Positions 12,452 through 19,804 of a DNA stretch of 23,370 bases are shown piece by piece; position 1 is the first letter of the stretch, and the number at the start of each line of letters is the position of its first letter. The position numbers were made by a program, and so were the translations under genes. A model generated the notes under the pieces. The model was not told the origin of the DNA. It saw only the letters and a program-made list of their open reading frames with translations, and did not search any database. Source of the stretch: a virus; the IMG/VR virus record IMGVR_UViG_3300048584_000286, positions 1-23,370 of that record; one strand, written 5' to 3'.

Positions 12452-12996
12452 CGTTCTTCGGTGCGGTATCGTTTGAGTTGTGAGCGCTGATAGATGGTGC
12501 GTGCCTTCTCGCTGCGCATGGCTCGGGATGGTGGCAGTTTCAGCCTTTCGGTGATGTCAACGCAGCGCTTCGAGACAGCGGCCCGCGTGATGCCGTGGCG
12601 CTTGGCCACCTTGGTCATGCTGTCGCCGGCATAGACCCGCAGGCCTAGGGCGATGGTGAGGCAGTCGATGGTTAGTCGGGTGTTGTCCTCCGAGACGATG
12701 TCGGCCACCAGGCGACGCAGGATCTCCGTCGCACTCCCCATGGCGTGGGCTTCCGTGACTTCGTCCTCGTGATCGACCAAGGCCGCGATGTCCGGCGTGT
12801 GACTGGCCGCGGGTGAGTCGGCCATGTCATGATCCGGCGCTCCGTTGCCATGTCGTTGCAGGCAGGGTTTGAGCAAGCCGAGCTTCTCAGCCTCCCGACG
12901 TTCTTCGAGGGTCATGGACTTCACCCAGGCCTCGTATTCGCGTTCGTACTGAGCATCCCGTTTCGTCTGCTTTTTGGCGTAGTCGTCGGAGTTCAT
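12448..12996 (-). CDS. HTH protein, possible regulator of the adjacent repeat region
   Basis: 182 aa from ATG 12996, which is preceded by an excellent AAGGGGG ribosome binding site, rare in this window. The N-terminus is charged and helical (QYEREYEAWVKSMTLEERREAEKLG). The C-terminus holds an HTH (about 124-150: AGDSMTKVAKRHGITRAAVSKRCVDI) followed by a basic tail. The resemblance is to sigma- or transposase-like HTH domains. It heads the leftward operon and sits directly downstream of the palindromes and repeats at 12997-13233, one of which overlaps its ribosome binding site, so autoregulation is likely. Confidence 0.68.
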   Translation of the reverse strand: MNSDDYAKKQTKRDAQYEREYEAWVKSMTLEERREAEKLGLLKPCLQRHGNGAPDHDMADSPAASHTPDIAALVDHEDEVTEAHAMGSATEILRRLVADIVSEDNTRLTIDCLTIALGLRVYAGDSMTKVAKRHGITRAAVSKRCVDITERLKLPPSRAMRSEKARTIYQRSQLKRYRTEER

Positions 12997-13033
12997 TTTG
13001 AACCCCCTTTCAGCCGATCTAAAGCTGATGGCG

Positions 13034-13057
13034 CTGGTTCCCTCAAGGGTGAACCAG
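13034..13057. repeat. Inverted repeat CTGGTTC/GAACCAG
   Basis: Perfect 7-bp arms CTGGTTC (13034-13040) and GAACCAG (13051-13057) surround a 10-bp spacer that itself contains CCT and AGG. The GGTTC half resembles the downstream GGTTCAAA repeats. Confidence 0.55.
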
Positions 13058-13090
13058 AGCGCGCGAATCTCGGTTTACCGATTCGCGCTC
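13057..13090. repeat. Large inverted repeat GAGCGC..GAATC/GATTCGCGCTC
   Basis: GCGAATC and GATTCGC arms, extended by GAGCGC/GCGCTC with two extra bases on the left arm, enclose CGGTTTACCG. The centre contains GTTTACC, repeated 19 bp downstream. No U tract follows, so it is not an obvious intrinsic terminator. Confidence 0.55.
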
Positions 13091-13091
13091 T

Positions 13092-13109
13092 GTTTACCTT
13101 TAGGTAAAC
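13092..13109. repeat. Perfect palindrome GTTTACC/GGTAAAC
   Basis: Seven-bp arms around TTTA. GTTTACC also occurs at 13073-13079, so the motif is present as two direct copies and one inverted copy. Confidence 0.55.
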
Positions 13110-13116
13110 CATAAGC

Positions 13117-13141
13117 ATTATAGTAAGTTGCCTTACTATAA
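13117..13141 (-). promoter_or_regulatory. Palindromic operator overlapping a consensus TATAAT -10 box
   Basis: TTATAGTAAG (13118-13127) and CTTACTATAA (13132-13141) are perfect 10-bp arms around TTGC. On the minus strand the sequence reads TATAAT at 13122-13117, a perfect -10, about 120 bp upstream of the HTH gene. The -35 region is weak. A repressor on the palindrome would block the promoter. Confidence 0.5.
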
Positions 13142-13166
13142 CCCGACCTATTCTGTTAGTTAGAGC

Positions 13167-13233
13167 GGGTTCAAATGGGTTCAAACCAATTTGAATCCGA
13201 GGTTCAAACCCTGCTGAAATGACGGGTTCAAAT
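13167..13233. repeat. Iteron-like GGGTTCAAAY cluster
   Basis: Copies: GGGTTCAAAT 13167-13176, GGGTTCAAAC 13177-13186 (a tandem pair), inverted ATTTGAATCC 13189-13198, GGTTCAAACC 13201-13210, and GGGTTCAAAT 13224-13233, which overlaps the primase stop codon. Spacing of about 10-12 bp places the first copies on one DNA face. Confidence 0.6.
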
Positions 13234-15246
13234 TCCATGGCGCTGCCCCCTCCACAGGCGAGTTGCTTTGTCGAAAACGAAGGGTGAGCCCTTCTTCATG
13301 TTGGCGAGGCAGTAGAAGACGCGCTGAGCCTCCTTGAGCGTGCAGTCGCCTTCGACCTCGGCAATCCGGTCGGAGACATACGCCAGCACGGCGGACTCCT
13401 GGGGGACCTTGCCATTGGCCAGCGGGGGCATGGTCTCGACGGCGCTGGCGTAGCGATCTGCAGCGCTGCCCATCTTGTAGGTCGCCTTCGCCTTCTCGCT
13501 CTTTGGATTGCCTTGTGGAGCTTTGAGCTGGGCAGGATCGGCATTGCGGTCGGTGATGAAGATCGACTCGCACCAGCGGACGACGAACGGCTTCACGGGC
13601 GGCAGGGCGCGCAGCGTGAGGTCGATGACATGGGCATCGTCTTCCTCGTGAGGTGTCATCGTTAGAATGACATCGGGGTCACGAGCGAACACACCCGAGC
13701 CGCCGATCCGGTCGATGGATTCCTTGCCCGCCTGGTTGCCCTTGGAAAAGTGCGCGCCGAAGACGGCCGCGGCTCCGGACTTCGCCGCCAGTTGCTCGAC
13801 TTCATTGAGCAGGCTCGCGATGTCGCCGGCGTCGTTTTCGTTGCGTGCGCCGAGGCCCTTGTAGATCGGGTCGATCAGGATCAGGGAATACCCGGTATCA
13901 CGGATGCGTCCGAGGATCTTGGGGATGAGCGCGGAGAAGTCGGTGGCATGGCCGCGCAGGTTCCAGATGTCGAAGCCGGTGAAGTCGGAAATCTCCTTCG
14001 CCGCGGCGATCCGGGTGATCCGGTATTGGAGCGCGAACGGTGGAAGCTCGAAGTTCAGATAGAGGGCACGGCCTGGACGCGTCGGGAATCCCCACCACGG
14101 CGAGCCGGTGGACACGGAGAGCATCAGGTCGATCAACGACCAGCTCTTGCGTGCCTTCGACGGGCCGCCTAACACCATCTTCGCCCCCTGATGGAGGATG
14201 CCATCAACGAGCTGCGGTGGCTCCGGCTCCGGCTGGCCCATGAACGCATGGCCGGGGAGGATCGGGGGCAGGTCGGAATTCGAGTGTGCCGCCTCCCATG
14301 CCGTCCACGACTCCGCGCCGAATTCCAGCGAGAGGAGTGTCTGCCGATGGGGCTGACCATCGACTGTGCGCCAGCCGTCGGGACAACGGGACAGGCGCGA
14401 AGGATTCCGGTTCTGCTTGTCCAGGTTGATGCCGGAAAACCATTCCCAGATGATTTCAACCCGGCGCTTGTATTCCTTCTCGTCCGGCGCATCGACCCGG
14501 ATCCACGCGTGCAGGCTCTTGTTGCCTGAGTCGATCAACGCAGCGACCGGCATGCCGCTGGCGACCACCGCATGGTATTGTTCTTCCTTGGGGATCGGCT
14601 TGCCGGCCTCGTCGCGGTCGAACTCGACCAGCACATGGCGGAACGCGGTCACATCCTCGTTCTTAGCCCCGCCTTTGGTCATAGGGTTGATGCGCAGGAA
14701 CAACCCGAGCTTGGTGCCGAACACACGGTCAATGCCACCCTTTGCCGCCACCTTGGATTTCCATTCGGTGGCTGTGAGCGTGACACCACGGCGGGGAACG
14801 ATTCCACCCTCATCGTTTTCCGCCGCCGGGGAGATGGCGACGAATTCATCCGGCTGGAAACACGCGTCGATGAGCCTAACAAATCCATCGTCGATGGTGA
14901 CCGGCAGCGCCATCGTGGACCGTTCTCGGTGGACCGGAGCGGGCATGGTACGCCGTGGCGCAGGTGATGGTGCGGTGGGCAATGGCCCGGACACCCCGAG
15001 CGGTTCCCTGGAGGTCCGCGCATAGACCGAGCGGATCGTATGGCGCGCCTCGGATTCGGTCAGCCCGTCGGCCAGCGCACGGGCGAGCAACTGCGCTTCC
15101 GTGTCTTCCAGCGGGTGGCCGGCATCACGGAACTGACAGGTCGCATCGAAGAGTTCGGCGTTGCGCATTCCCTCGGCAGCTCCGCGTTGCAGGTAGTCGA
15201 GGGTGCGCCTGGGCAGCGACAGCCCGGTGGATCGGTATTTCGGCAT
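13228..15246 (-). CDS. Primase fused to RepA-like (AAA_25) replicative ATPase
   Basis: 672 aa from ATG 15246. Residues about 8-78 resemble a PriCT-type helical domain. Residues about 115-310 look like a RepB'/archaeo-eukaryotic-type primase: HVLVEFDRDEAGKP (204-217), SGNKSLHAWIRVDA (240-253) and NPSRLSRCPDGWR (281-293). A RecA-fold ATPase follows: a variant P-loop GGPSKARKSW (360-369), Walker B LILIDP (455-460), AHFSKGN (498-504) and RIGGSGVFARDPD (513-525), typical of RepA/AAA_25 helicases. A C-terminal region (about 600-672) may be a winged helix. It probably primes and unwinds DNA at the element's origin, and the repeat region lies immediately downstream. Confidence 0.85.
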   Translation of the reverse strand: MPKYRSTGLSLPRRTLDYLQRGAAEGMRNAELFDATCQFRDAGHPLEDTEAQLLARALADGLTESEARHTIRSVYARTSREPLGVSGPLPTAPSPAPRRTMPAPVHRERSTMALPVTIDDGFVRLIDACFQPDEFVAISPAAENDEGGIVPRRGVTLTATEWKSKVAAKGGIDRVFGTKLGLFLRINPMTKGGAKNEDVTAFRHVLVEFDRDEAGKPIPKEEQYHAVVASGMPVAALIDSGNKSLHAWIRVDAPDEKEYKRRVEIIWEWFSGINLDKQNRNPSRLSRCPDGWRTVDGQPHRQTLLSLEFGAESWTAWEAAHSNSDLPPILPGHAFMGQPEPEPPQLVDGILHQGAKMVLGGPSKARKSWSLIDLMLSVSTGSPWWGFPTRPGRALYLNFELPPFALQYRITRIAAAKEISDFTGFDIWNLRGHATDFSALIPKILGRIRDTGYSLILIDPIYKGLGARNENDAGDIASLLNEVEQLAAKSGAAAVFGAHFSKGNQAGKESIDRIGGSGVFARDPDVILTMTPHEEDDAHVIDLTLRALPPVKPFVVRWCESIFITDRNADPAQLKAPQGNPKSEKAKATYKMGSAADRYASAVETMPPLANGKVPQESAVLAYVSDRIAEVEGDCTLKEAQRVFYCLANMKKGSPFVFDKATRLWRGQRHGI

Positions 15247-15261
15247 CTTGTGGGTGAGTGG

Positions 15262-16782
15262 TCAGCGGTTGGCAAATTGGGCATCGAGGAATTGCTTGGC
15301 CTCCTCGAACGTGGCGGTTTCCGGGCGTCCATGGCCGTAGCGGCGCATCACCCGGACTTGTTTGGGCGTCGCCAGGCCGAGCTTTCGGCGGGTGATCAGC
15401 CGGTCTAGCAGTAGCGAGGCGTGCCCCTTGCTCAGGATGCCCATGGTATCGAGGCCGAACTTCTGCAGCACATCGAGCTGCTTGGACGTGGGGGACTGTG
15501 CCTGCCACGCCATGGTCGGGACGTATTCCGCCAAGGCCGCCTCGTTGAGCGTGACGGCGAGCTCCAGGGGATCGAGCACGCTGCCGCGCCGGGTCCGGTT
15601 CTGGCTGAGTCGCTTGGTGAGTGATCGGGTGCGATCCGCATTCACTTCCTCGCGGGCTTCTTCGAGGTCGCCCTCGCCACCGAGCTTTTCCGTGAGCGCT
15701 TTCGCATCCGCCTCGTCCTCGGCGATCAGGTTGGCCGGCCGCATCAGGCTGTGCTCCTCGGCCTGCCAGAGGAAATCGAGAACCAGCAAATGGTCCTTGC
15801 CGCCATACATCCGCGTGCCGCGACCGATGATCTGCGAATACAGCGCCCTCACCTTGGTTGGCCGCAGACACACCACACAATCAATCGACGGTTCGTCATA
15901 GCCTTCGGTGAGCAACATTGCGTTGGTCAACACGCGGATCTCATCCTTGCGGAACCGCTCCAACGTCGCCTGCCGCTCGGTGGTCTGCCCGTCGATGTGC
16001 TCTGCTAACAACCCACGCTCCCGGCAGATTTCCGCGAAACGCTTCGACACCGCGATCAACGGCAGGAACACGAGCGTCTTGCGGTGCCGGTGTTCCACCA
16101 ACACATCTGCGATTTGTTCGAGATATGGTTCGAGCGCATGGCCGAGGTCATCCGCATTGAAATCTCCCGCCGTGGTGCGCACGCCCCGGAGATCCATGCC
16201 AAGCGGCACGGTCTTGACCTTGATCGGCGCGAGCCATCCTTGCTGGATCAATTCCAGCAGGCTGATTTCGCAGGCGATGTTCTCGAAGTAGCGACCGAGG
16301 TTCTTCTTGTCTCCCCGGTCAGGTGTCGCAGTGACGCCTAACACCTTCGCGTGATCGTGGAAGTGTCCCAGCGTGTTGAGATAGCTGTCGGCTAGCGCGT
16401 GGTGCGCTTCATCGACAACCACCAGGCCGAAGTGATCCCGCGGCCACCGCTCACGGCGTTTTTCACGCATGAGCGTCTGGACCGATGCCACCACGACCGG
16501 GGCATCGAGCGACGCACGGTCATCGCCCATCTCCACCTGGGCTTCGAGGCCGGTGGAACTGCGGAGCTTGTCCACAGCCTGGGTGATGAGTTCCTCGCGG
16601 TGCGCGAGGATCAACGTGCGCTGCGGCTGGTAATCCTGCGCCAAACGGCTGAAGAGGATGGTCTTGCCACCACCGGTCGGCAGCACGCCGAGCTGGCGGT
16701 GGAAATCCTCAAAGCCCTTGTGGATGTCCTGCCGAGCTTTCTGCTGGTAGGCGCGGAGGCCCATTTTGGGAGACTCGTTCAT
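15262..16782 (-). CDS. DEAH-type superfamily 2 helicase
   Basis: 506 aa from ATG 16782, which has a strong AAAGGAGGGG site and overlaps the previous stop (ATGA). Motifs: Q-like LRAYQQKA (9-16), Walker A PTGGGKT (35-41), motif Ia LAHREEL (59-65), DEAH (124-127), TATP (151-154), LTNAMLLTEGYDEP (285-298) and motif VI QIIGRGTRM (317-325). The C-terminal ~150 residues are helical and may bind DNA or partners. This is the RAD25/UvrB-like SF2 helicase commonly found in phage replication modules. It is followed 15 nt later by the primase gene. Confidence 0.9.
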   Translation of the reverse strand: MNESPKMGLRAYQQKARQDIHKGFEDFHRQLGVLPTGGGKTILFSRLAQDYQPQRTLILAHREELITQAVDKLRSSTGLEAQVEMGDDRASLDAPVVVASVQTLMREKRRERWPRDHFGLVVVDEAHHALADSYLNTLGHFHDHAKVLGVTATPDRGDKKNLGRYFENIACEISLLELIQQGWLAPIKVKTVPLGMDLRGVRTTAGDFNADDLGHALEPYLEQIADVLVEHRHRKTLVFLPLIAVSKRFAEICRERGLLAEHIDGQTTERQATLERFRKDEIRVLTNAMLLTEGYDEPSIDCVVCLRPTKVRALYSQIIGRGTRMYGGKDHLLVLDFLWQAEEHSLMRPANLIAEDEADAKALTEKLGGEGDLEEAREEVNADRTRSLTKRLSQNRTRRGSVLDPLELAVTLNEAALAEYVPTMAWQAQSPTSKQLDVLQKFGLDTMGILSKGHASLLLDRLITRRKLGLATPKQVRVMRRYGHGRPETATFEEAKQFLDAQFANR

Positions 16783-16982
16783 ACGCCCCTCCTTTCTTTG
16801 ACAGGGAGATTCAACGAAATCCTCTCGCAAAACGTGCCGATGACCTTGCCACCGATGATCAAGCGCTTCGGCCGCGGGCCGTGCCAAATGACCCGCTCCA
16901 CCCTGATTCCCATTTTCTCAGGAGACACGCCCTCGCCGAGAATGAGGCTTGCACACTTGGGTTTTCGCTTAGAACGGTTCAT
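16779..16982 (-). CDS. Small basic protein, 67 aa
   Basis: ATG at 16982 lies inside the end of the DUF669-like gene (14-nt overlap) and the stop overlaps the helicase start, so it is tightly coupled on both sides. The protein is strongly basic, with an N-terminal SKRKPKCASL and strands RVERVIWHG, PKRLIIGGKVIG and TFCERISLNLP. No family is recognised. It may be a small nucleic-acid-binding accessory of the helicase. Confidence 0.55.
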   Translation of the reverse strand: MNRSKRKPKCASLILGEGVSPEKMGIRVERVIWHGPRPKRLIIGGKVIGTFCERISLNLPVKERRGV

Positions 16983-17394
16983 TGGATTTGCGGGGTGCTG
17001 GTTTCGCGGTGGACTTTGGCGCGATGGTTTCACCGGGCTTTTCAGGCAGCCACGCGGCGACCTTGTTGCTCTTCTTGCCGTTGTATTCCTCGACGCTGAG
17101 GCGGGCCTTGCCGGTGCGGCCGATCAGATCGTCGGCGGTGATTTCGACGTCCTCCTCCGGTGAAACCACTTCGCCGGTGGCGGCGCGGAAGGCGTCGATC
17201 TTCCAGAAGGCGGTCGGGATGAAGACGAGGAAATCGTAGAGGTAACTGCCGGGCGATGTCCGGAGCTTGAGTTCGATCATCTCGTGGCCGGTCTTGGAAA
17301 CCGTCTCGATGGCGTCGATGACTTCGACCTGATAGTCGCCAGGATCAACGAAATCGGGGCGTTCGGTCGGGGTGGATGCGGTGTATGATGGCAT
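16969..17394 (-). CDS. DUF669-like phage ssDNA-binding protein
   Basis: 141 aa from ATG 17394. The body reads PGDYQVEVIDAIETVSKTGHEMIELKL, then LYDFLVFIPTAFWKIDAFRAATG, EITADDLIGRTGKARLSVEEYNGKKSNKVAAWLP, and a Pro/Ala/Lys tail. This is the DUF669 pattern found in phage recombination modules. By analogy with phage single-strand DNA-binding proteins it would bind ssDNA for the Sak4-type annealing system. It lies 4 nt after the exonuclease. An OB-like domain with an unstructured C-terminus fits that role. Confidence 0.78.
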   Translation of the reverse strand: MPSYTASTPTERPDFVDPGDYQVEVIDAIETVSKTGHEMIELKLRTSPGSYLYDFLVFIPTAFWKIDAFRAATGEVVSPEEDVEITADDLIGRTGKARLSVEEYNGKKSNKVAAWLPEKPGETIAPKSTAKPAPRKSNEPF

Positions 17395-17398
17395 GATG

Positions 17399-18400
17399 TT
17401 AGTTTGGTTTGGTTTTGGATTGTTTGAGATAGGTGGAGGGCGCGGCGTGCTTAACCGCTTCTTCCGGGAATGGTTTTTCGCTGGGCAGCCGCTGGCTCCA
17501 CAGGTCGCGGAACTTTGCTGCTGATAGATTGCCGTAGGCCGCGAGCACTGGGCCGAAACCCATGCGCTGGATGTGGTGGCCGACGGTTTCGCAATCGACG
17601 AACTCGCTGCCCTTGCGCGTGACGAGCTTCCAACCGGGGACTGCGCCGCCGGTCTTGATCCGCTCGGTGGCGATCTTCTTGGCGCGCTCGCGGAAGTCCT
17701 CGACCACCGCGCTGGCAGCTAGAAATCGTCCGAGCTTTTCCGGATCAGCGAGCAGCGCGTCAAAATCGAAGCCGGGTTCCGTGACGGTCAGTGTCTCGCC
17801 GACCATCGCCAGCCGCGCCGGACAGGTATCTGCCTTCGCGCACCAGCCACAGTATTCACACGGATTGGGCTTCTTCGCCGGATCGTGGAATGACTTCACG
17901 ACCTGATCGACGATGGCATGCGCCTCCTCGTAGGTGAACCGATGGGTTTCGATTTCCCGCTGGTCGCAGAACAACAAATGCGCCGTCCACGACGAGGCGA
18001 AGTGCGCGCCCATCAGTCCGAGCGCGTAGGCCGCCATCTGTTCGCGGTAGTTCCGCCGCGCACCGGTCTTCAGATCGAAGTGGGTGAACTTCATCGGAAC
18101 TATGGCATCTGCCGTGCCGGTGAGATTGAGGATCTTCACCCGGCAGTCGTCTTCGCGGGCAAGAACCCGCTCGCGGCCAGACATGGCCCGCACCATTGAG
18201 ACCGACCAAGAAACAGCGGCGATCTCATCGGCGGTGAGTTTGTTCGCCAGGACGAAGCGTTCTTCGAGTCCGAGCAATTCGGCGCGGAATGCGGTGTCTA
18301 GCAGAGTGCCGCGCTCGGCGGCGGGGCCGGCCACAGGATTGCTCTCGTAGCACGGACACACCGCCAACTTCGGCAGGTTGGATGGACGAAGGGCGCTCAC
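17399..18400 (-). CDS. RecB/Cas4-type PD-(D/E)XK exonuclease (DUF2800-like), probable 4Fe-4S
   Basis: GTG at 18400 overlaps the Sak4 stop (GTGA) and has an AAGGAGGG site; the frame's further upstream codons are not needed. The 333-aa protein has catalytic-type residues in GTADAI (Asp98), HFDLKTG (Asp109 and Lys111) and YREQMAAYALGLM (Gln121), the RecB-nuclease motif II, III and QxxxY pattern. An N-terminal CPC (15-17) and CEYCGWCAKADTC (Cys181, 184, 187 and 193) give a Cas4/AddB-style iron-sulfur cluster. It would resect DNA ends for recombination with the neighbouring Sak4 and ssDNA-binding protein. Confidence 0.8.
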   Translation of the reverse strand: MSALRPSNLPKLAVCPCYESNPVAGPAAERGTLLDTAFRAELLGLEERFVLANKLTADEIAAVSWSVSMVRAMSGRERVLAREDDCRVKILNLTGTADAIVPMKFTHFDLKTGARRNYREQMAAYALGLMGAHFASSWTAHLLFCDQREIETHRFTYEEAHAIVDQVVKSFHDPAKKPNPCEYCGWCAKADTCPARLAMVGETLTVTEPGFDFDALLADPEKLGRFLAASAVVEDFRERAKKIATERIKTGGAVPGWKLVTRKGSEFVDCETVGHHIQRMGFGPVLAAYGNLSAAKFRDLWSQRLPSEKPFPEEAVKHAAPSTYLKQSKTKPN

Positions 18401-19413
18401 TGGGCTCCCTCCTTTTCCTTGAGCCATTCCGCCACAGCGGCGACGAAACGATCAGGTTCACTCAGCATCCGGGCGGCGTATGCCGGATCCAGGTTGTCGA
18501 TGGATTCGAGCGGACCTTCCTGCGTGTAGCCGAGCTGGCCGCGGGCGACCAAGAAATCGACCACGTTGGCCATGTCTGCCTTGTGCTGGAACGCGGCGAA
18601 GACCCGGTCGGTCAACGAAGGTGCCGGTTCTGCAGGTTCCGGCTTTGCGGCGACGGAGCCCCCCGACTCCGCCGCCGCGCCGAACACCGGGGCCAGGGCC
18701 TCAGCGGTGAACGGAAGTTTGTCCGGAAGACCATGGCGGTTTTTCGCGTCATAGGCCGCCGTATGGGTGGCAAAGAGCACCCGCTCCTTGCCGCCGACAC
18801 CGCGCATTTTGCCGTTGTCCTTCTCGGCGACCTTGGTGACGTAGTTTCCGAAAAGGACCACGTCGGCCCATTCCTTGAGCAGGGGAGCGACCTGCTTGCT
18901 GAGCTTCAACTCGAACCGGTCGTAACTGCCCGCCTGGTCCGGTGCCTCGAACTTGCGCACCGTGGCGTGGGCCAGAAACACGACGTGCATCCCGCGGGCG
19001 AGCAGGGCATCCAGCGAATTGAGAAACCGGGCGAATTCCTCGGCAAGAATGACCCAGCCCTTGCCATACCCAAAATCCTCGATGCTGTCTTTGTTGGCTT
19101 TCCGGCAAAGGTGTTCGATCAGGCGCTTTTCCAGCCAGTCAGCAGTATCGATCACCAGCGTCCGGAAATCGTGTTGCGTTGACGCAAGCTGGGCGACGGC
19201 CGCCGAAATCTCCTCCCACGTCGAAGCCGAATCGAGTCGGACGACATCCAGGTGATCGGTCCCGCCTTCGGTGTCGAGAAAGACGGGTTCCGGAAAACGG
19301 CCTGCCAGCGTCGATTTGCCGACGCCTTCCGGTCCGTAAACGACCGCCTTTTGCGGCCTAGTGATCTTGCCCCGGCGAACGGCCAAGGGACGGGTAGTGG
19401 TTTGTGGATTCAT
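18397..19413 (-). CDS. Sak4-like RecA-fold ATPase (AAA_24)
   Basis: 338 aa from ATG 19413. Walker A is YGPEGVGKST (26-35), followed by FLDTEGG (45-51); Walker B is TLVIDT (85-90). VVFLAHATV is the usual strand before the end of the RecA core. An Ala/Pro/Glu linker leads to a C-terminal helical domain with SESDRF-like residues. This is the phage Sak4/AAA_24 type, which assists single-strand annealing recombination. It lies in the expected order with exonuclease, DUF669, helicase and primase. No Shine-Dalgarno is present (TTCACC precedes ATG). Confidence 0.85.
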   Translation of the reverse strand: MNPQTTTRPLAVRRGKITRPQKAVVYGPEGVGKSTLAGRFPEPVFLDTEGGTDHLDVVRLDSASTWEEISAAVAQLASTQHDFRTLVIDTADWLEKRLIEHLCRKANKDSIEDFGYGKGWVILAEEFARFLNSLDALLARGMHVVFLAHATVRKFEAPDQAGSYDRFELKLSKQVAPLLKEWADVVLFGNYVTKVAEKDNGKMRGVGGKERVLFATHTAAYDAKNRHGLPDKLPFTAEALAPVFGAAAESGGSVAAKPEPAEPAPSLTDRVFAAFQHKADMANVVDFLVARGQLGYTQEGPLESIDNLDPAYAARMLSEPDRFVAAVAEWLKEKEGAQ

Positions 19414-19419
19414 GGTGAA

Positions 19420-19662
19420 TTACTGTGTATGATTTGTATGACTTACTGGCGAAAAAAAGGGGTTAGGGTCGGAGAGAAAGCGACGAAGTGCCCGATTGAT
19501 GACATTCGATGCAGAGAGATCGTGATTGGCGGCGAACTCCCGGAGGCGGGTCAAATCCCCCTCTTGAATCCAAAAGGTGGTAGGGATTCCTCGGGTTGTG
19601 ATCGGCTTGGCTGCGGTCTTTGCTGCTGGTTTGGCGGTTGGCTTCTTTGATCTCGTCTTCAT
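19420..19662 (-). CDS. Ribbon-helix-helix protein, first gene of the replication operon
   Basis: 80 aa from ATG 19662. An N-terminal Lys/Ala/Pro tail (1-22) precedes an RHH domain: strand IPTTFWIQEG (26-35), helix LTRLREFAANHD (38-49) and helix SASNVINRALRRFL (50-63). Such CopG-like dimers bind operators and repress their own operon. The inverted copies of TGTATGACTTAYTGG at both ends of this gene (19435-19449 and 19695-19709) are candidate binding sites. It ends 6 nt before the Sak4 gene. Confidence 0.72.
   Translation of the reverse strand: MKTRSKKPTAKPAAKTAAKPITTRGIPTTFWIQEGDLTRLREFAANHDLSASNVINRALRRFLSDPNPFFSPVSHTNHTQ
19435..19449 (+). promoter_or_regulatory. Candidate RHH operator, downstream copy
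   Basis: TGTATGACTTACTGG inside the RHH gene's 3' end. On the minus strand this reads CCAGTAAGTCATACA. A second TCATACA follows four bases later in the same direction. Confidence 0.4.
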
Positions 19663-19694
19663 CGGCTGGGCGGTTCAGTTTGTGTCTGACAGGA

Positions 19695-19709
19695 CCAATA
19701 AGTCATACA
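19695..19709 (-). promoter_or_regulatory. Candidate RHH operator, upstream copy
   Basis: On the minus strand TGTATGACTTATTGG, 14/15 identical and inverted relative to 19435-19449. It lies in the 142-bp divergent gap before the RHH gene. Confidence 0.42.
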
Positions 19710-19756
19710 CGAGACCGGCGACAATCGAAAAATATGAACTGGCCTCAAATTCCTAC

Positions 19757-19785
19757 TTGATCCTATTAGGCGGGGCTCCTACATT
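19757..19785 (+). promoter_or_regulatory. Sigma70-like promoter for the right-hand defence cluster
   Basis: TTGATC (19757-19762, 4/6) and TACATT (19780-19785, 4/6), 17-bp spacer. It lies 20 bp before the first gene of the plus-strand cluster. The leader would be very short. Confidence 0.4.
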
Positions 19786-19804
19786 CACACCCAGTTCACA
19801 CGTT

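Larger units (their letters stand above)
12997..13227. other. 231-bp intergenic region with four inverted repeats and GGGTTCAAAY repeats
   Basis: Noncoding on both strands. From left to right it holds a GGGGGTTCAAAAT motif at the HTH start (12995-13007), inverted repeats at 13034-13057, 13057-13090, 13092-13109 and 13118-13141, and a cluster of GGTTCAAA motifs at 13167-13233. It lies next to the primase/RepA-like gene. A replication origin, a partition site or a complex operator are all possible. Confidence 0.6.

Noticed and set aside
13057-13090. Intrinsic terminator after the primase operon
   Set aside because: The hairpin is strong but lacks a following T tract on either strand and is one of a series of palindromes, so an operator or origin role fits better.
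13034-13233. CRISPR array
   Set aside because: The repeats are short, of mixed orientation and without uniform spacers, and no cas genes are present; the exonuclease at 17399 is Cas4-like only in fold and sits in a phage recombination operon.
16399-17163. 254-codon plus-strand ORF opposite the helicase and DUF669 genes
   Set aside because: Antisense to conserved helicase motifs and to the DUF669-like gene; no family resemblance.
18289-19182. 297-codon plus-strand ORF opposite the Sak4-like gene
   Set aside because: Shadow of the Sak4-like ATPase and exonuclease, whose motifs are clear on the minus strand.
19577-19804. Longer form of the 202-aa protein with a hydrophobic N-terminus
   Set aside because: The extension is antisense to the RHH gene and covers the divergent regulatory gap; the apparent membrane segment is the shadow of the Lys/Ala-rich tail of that gene.
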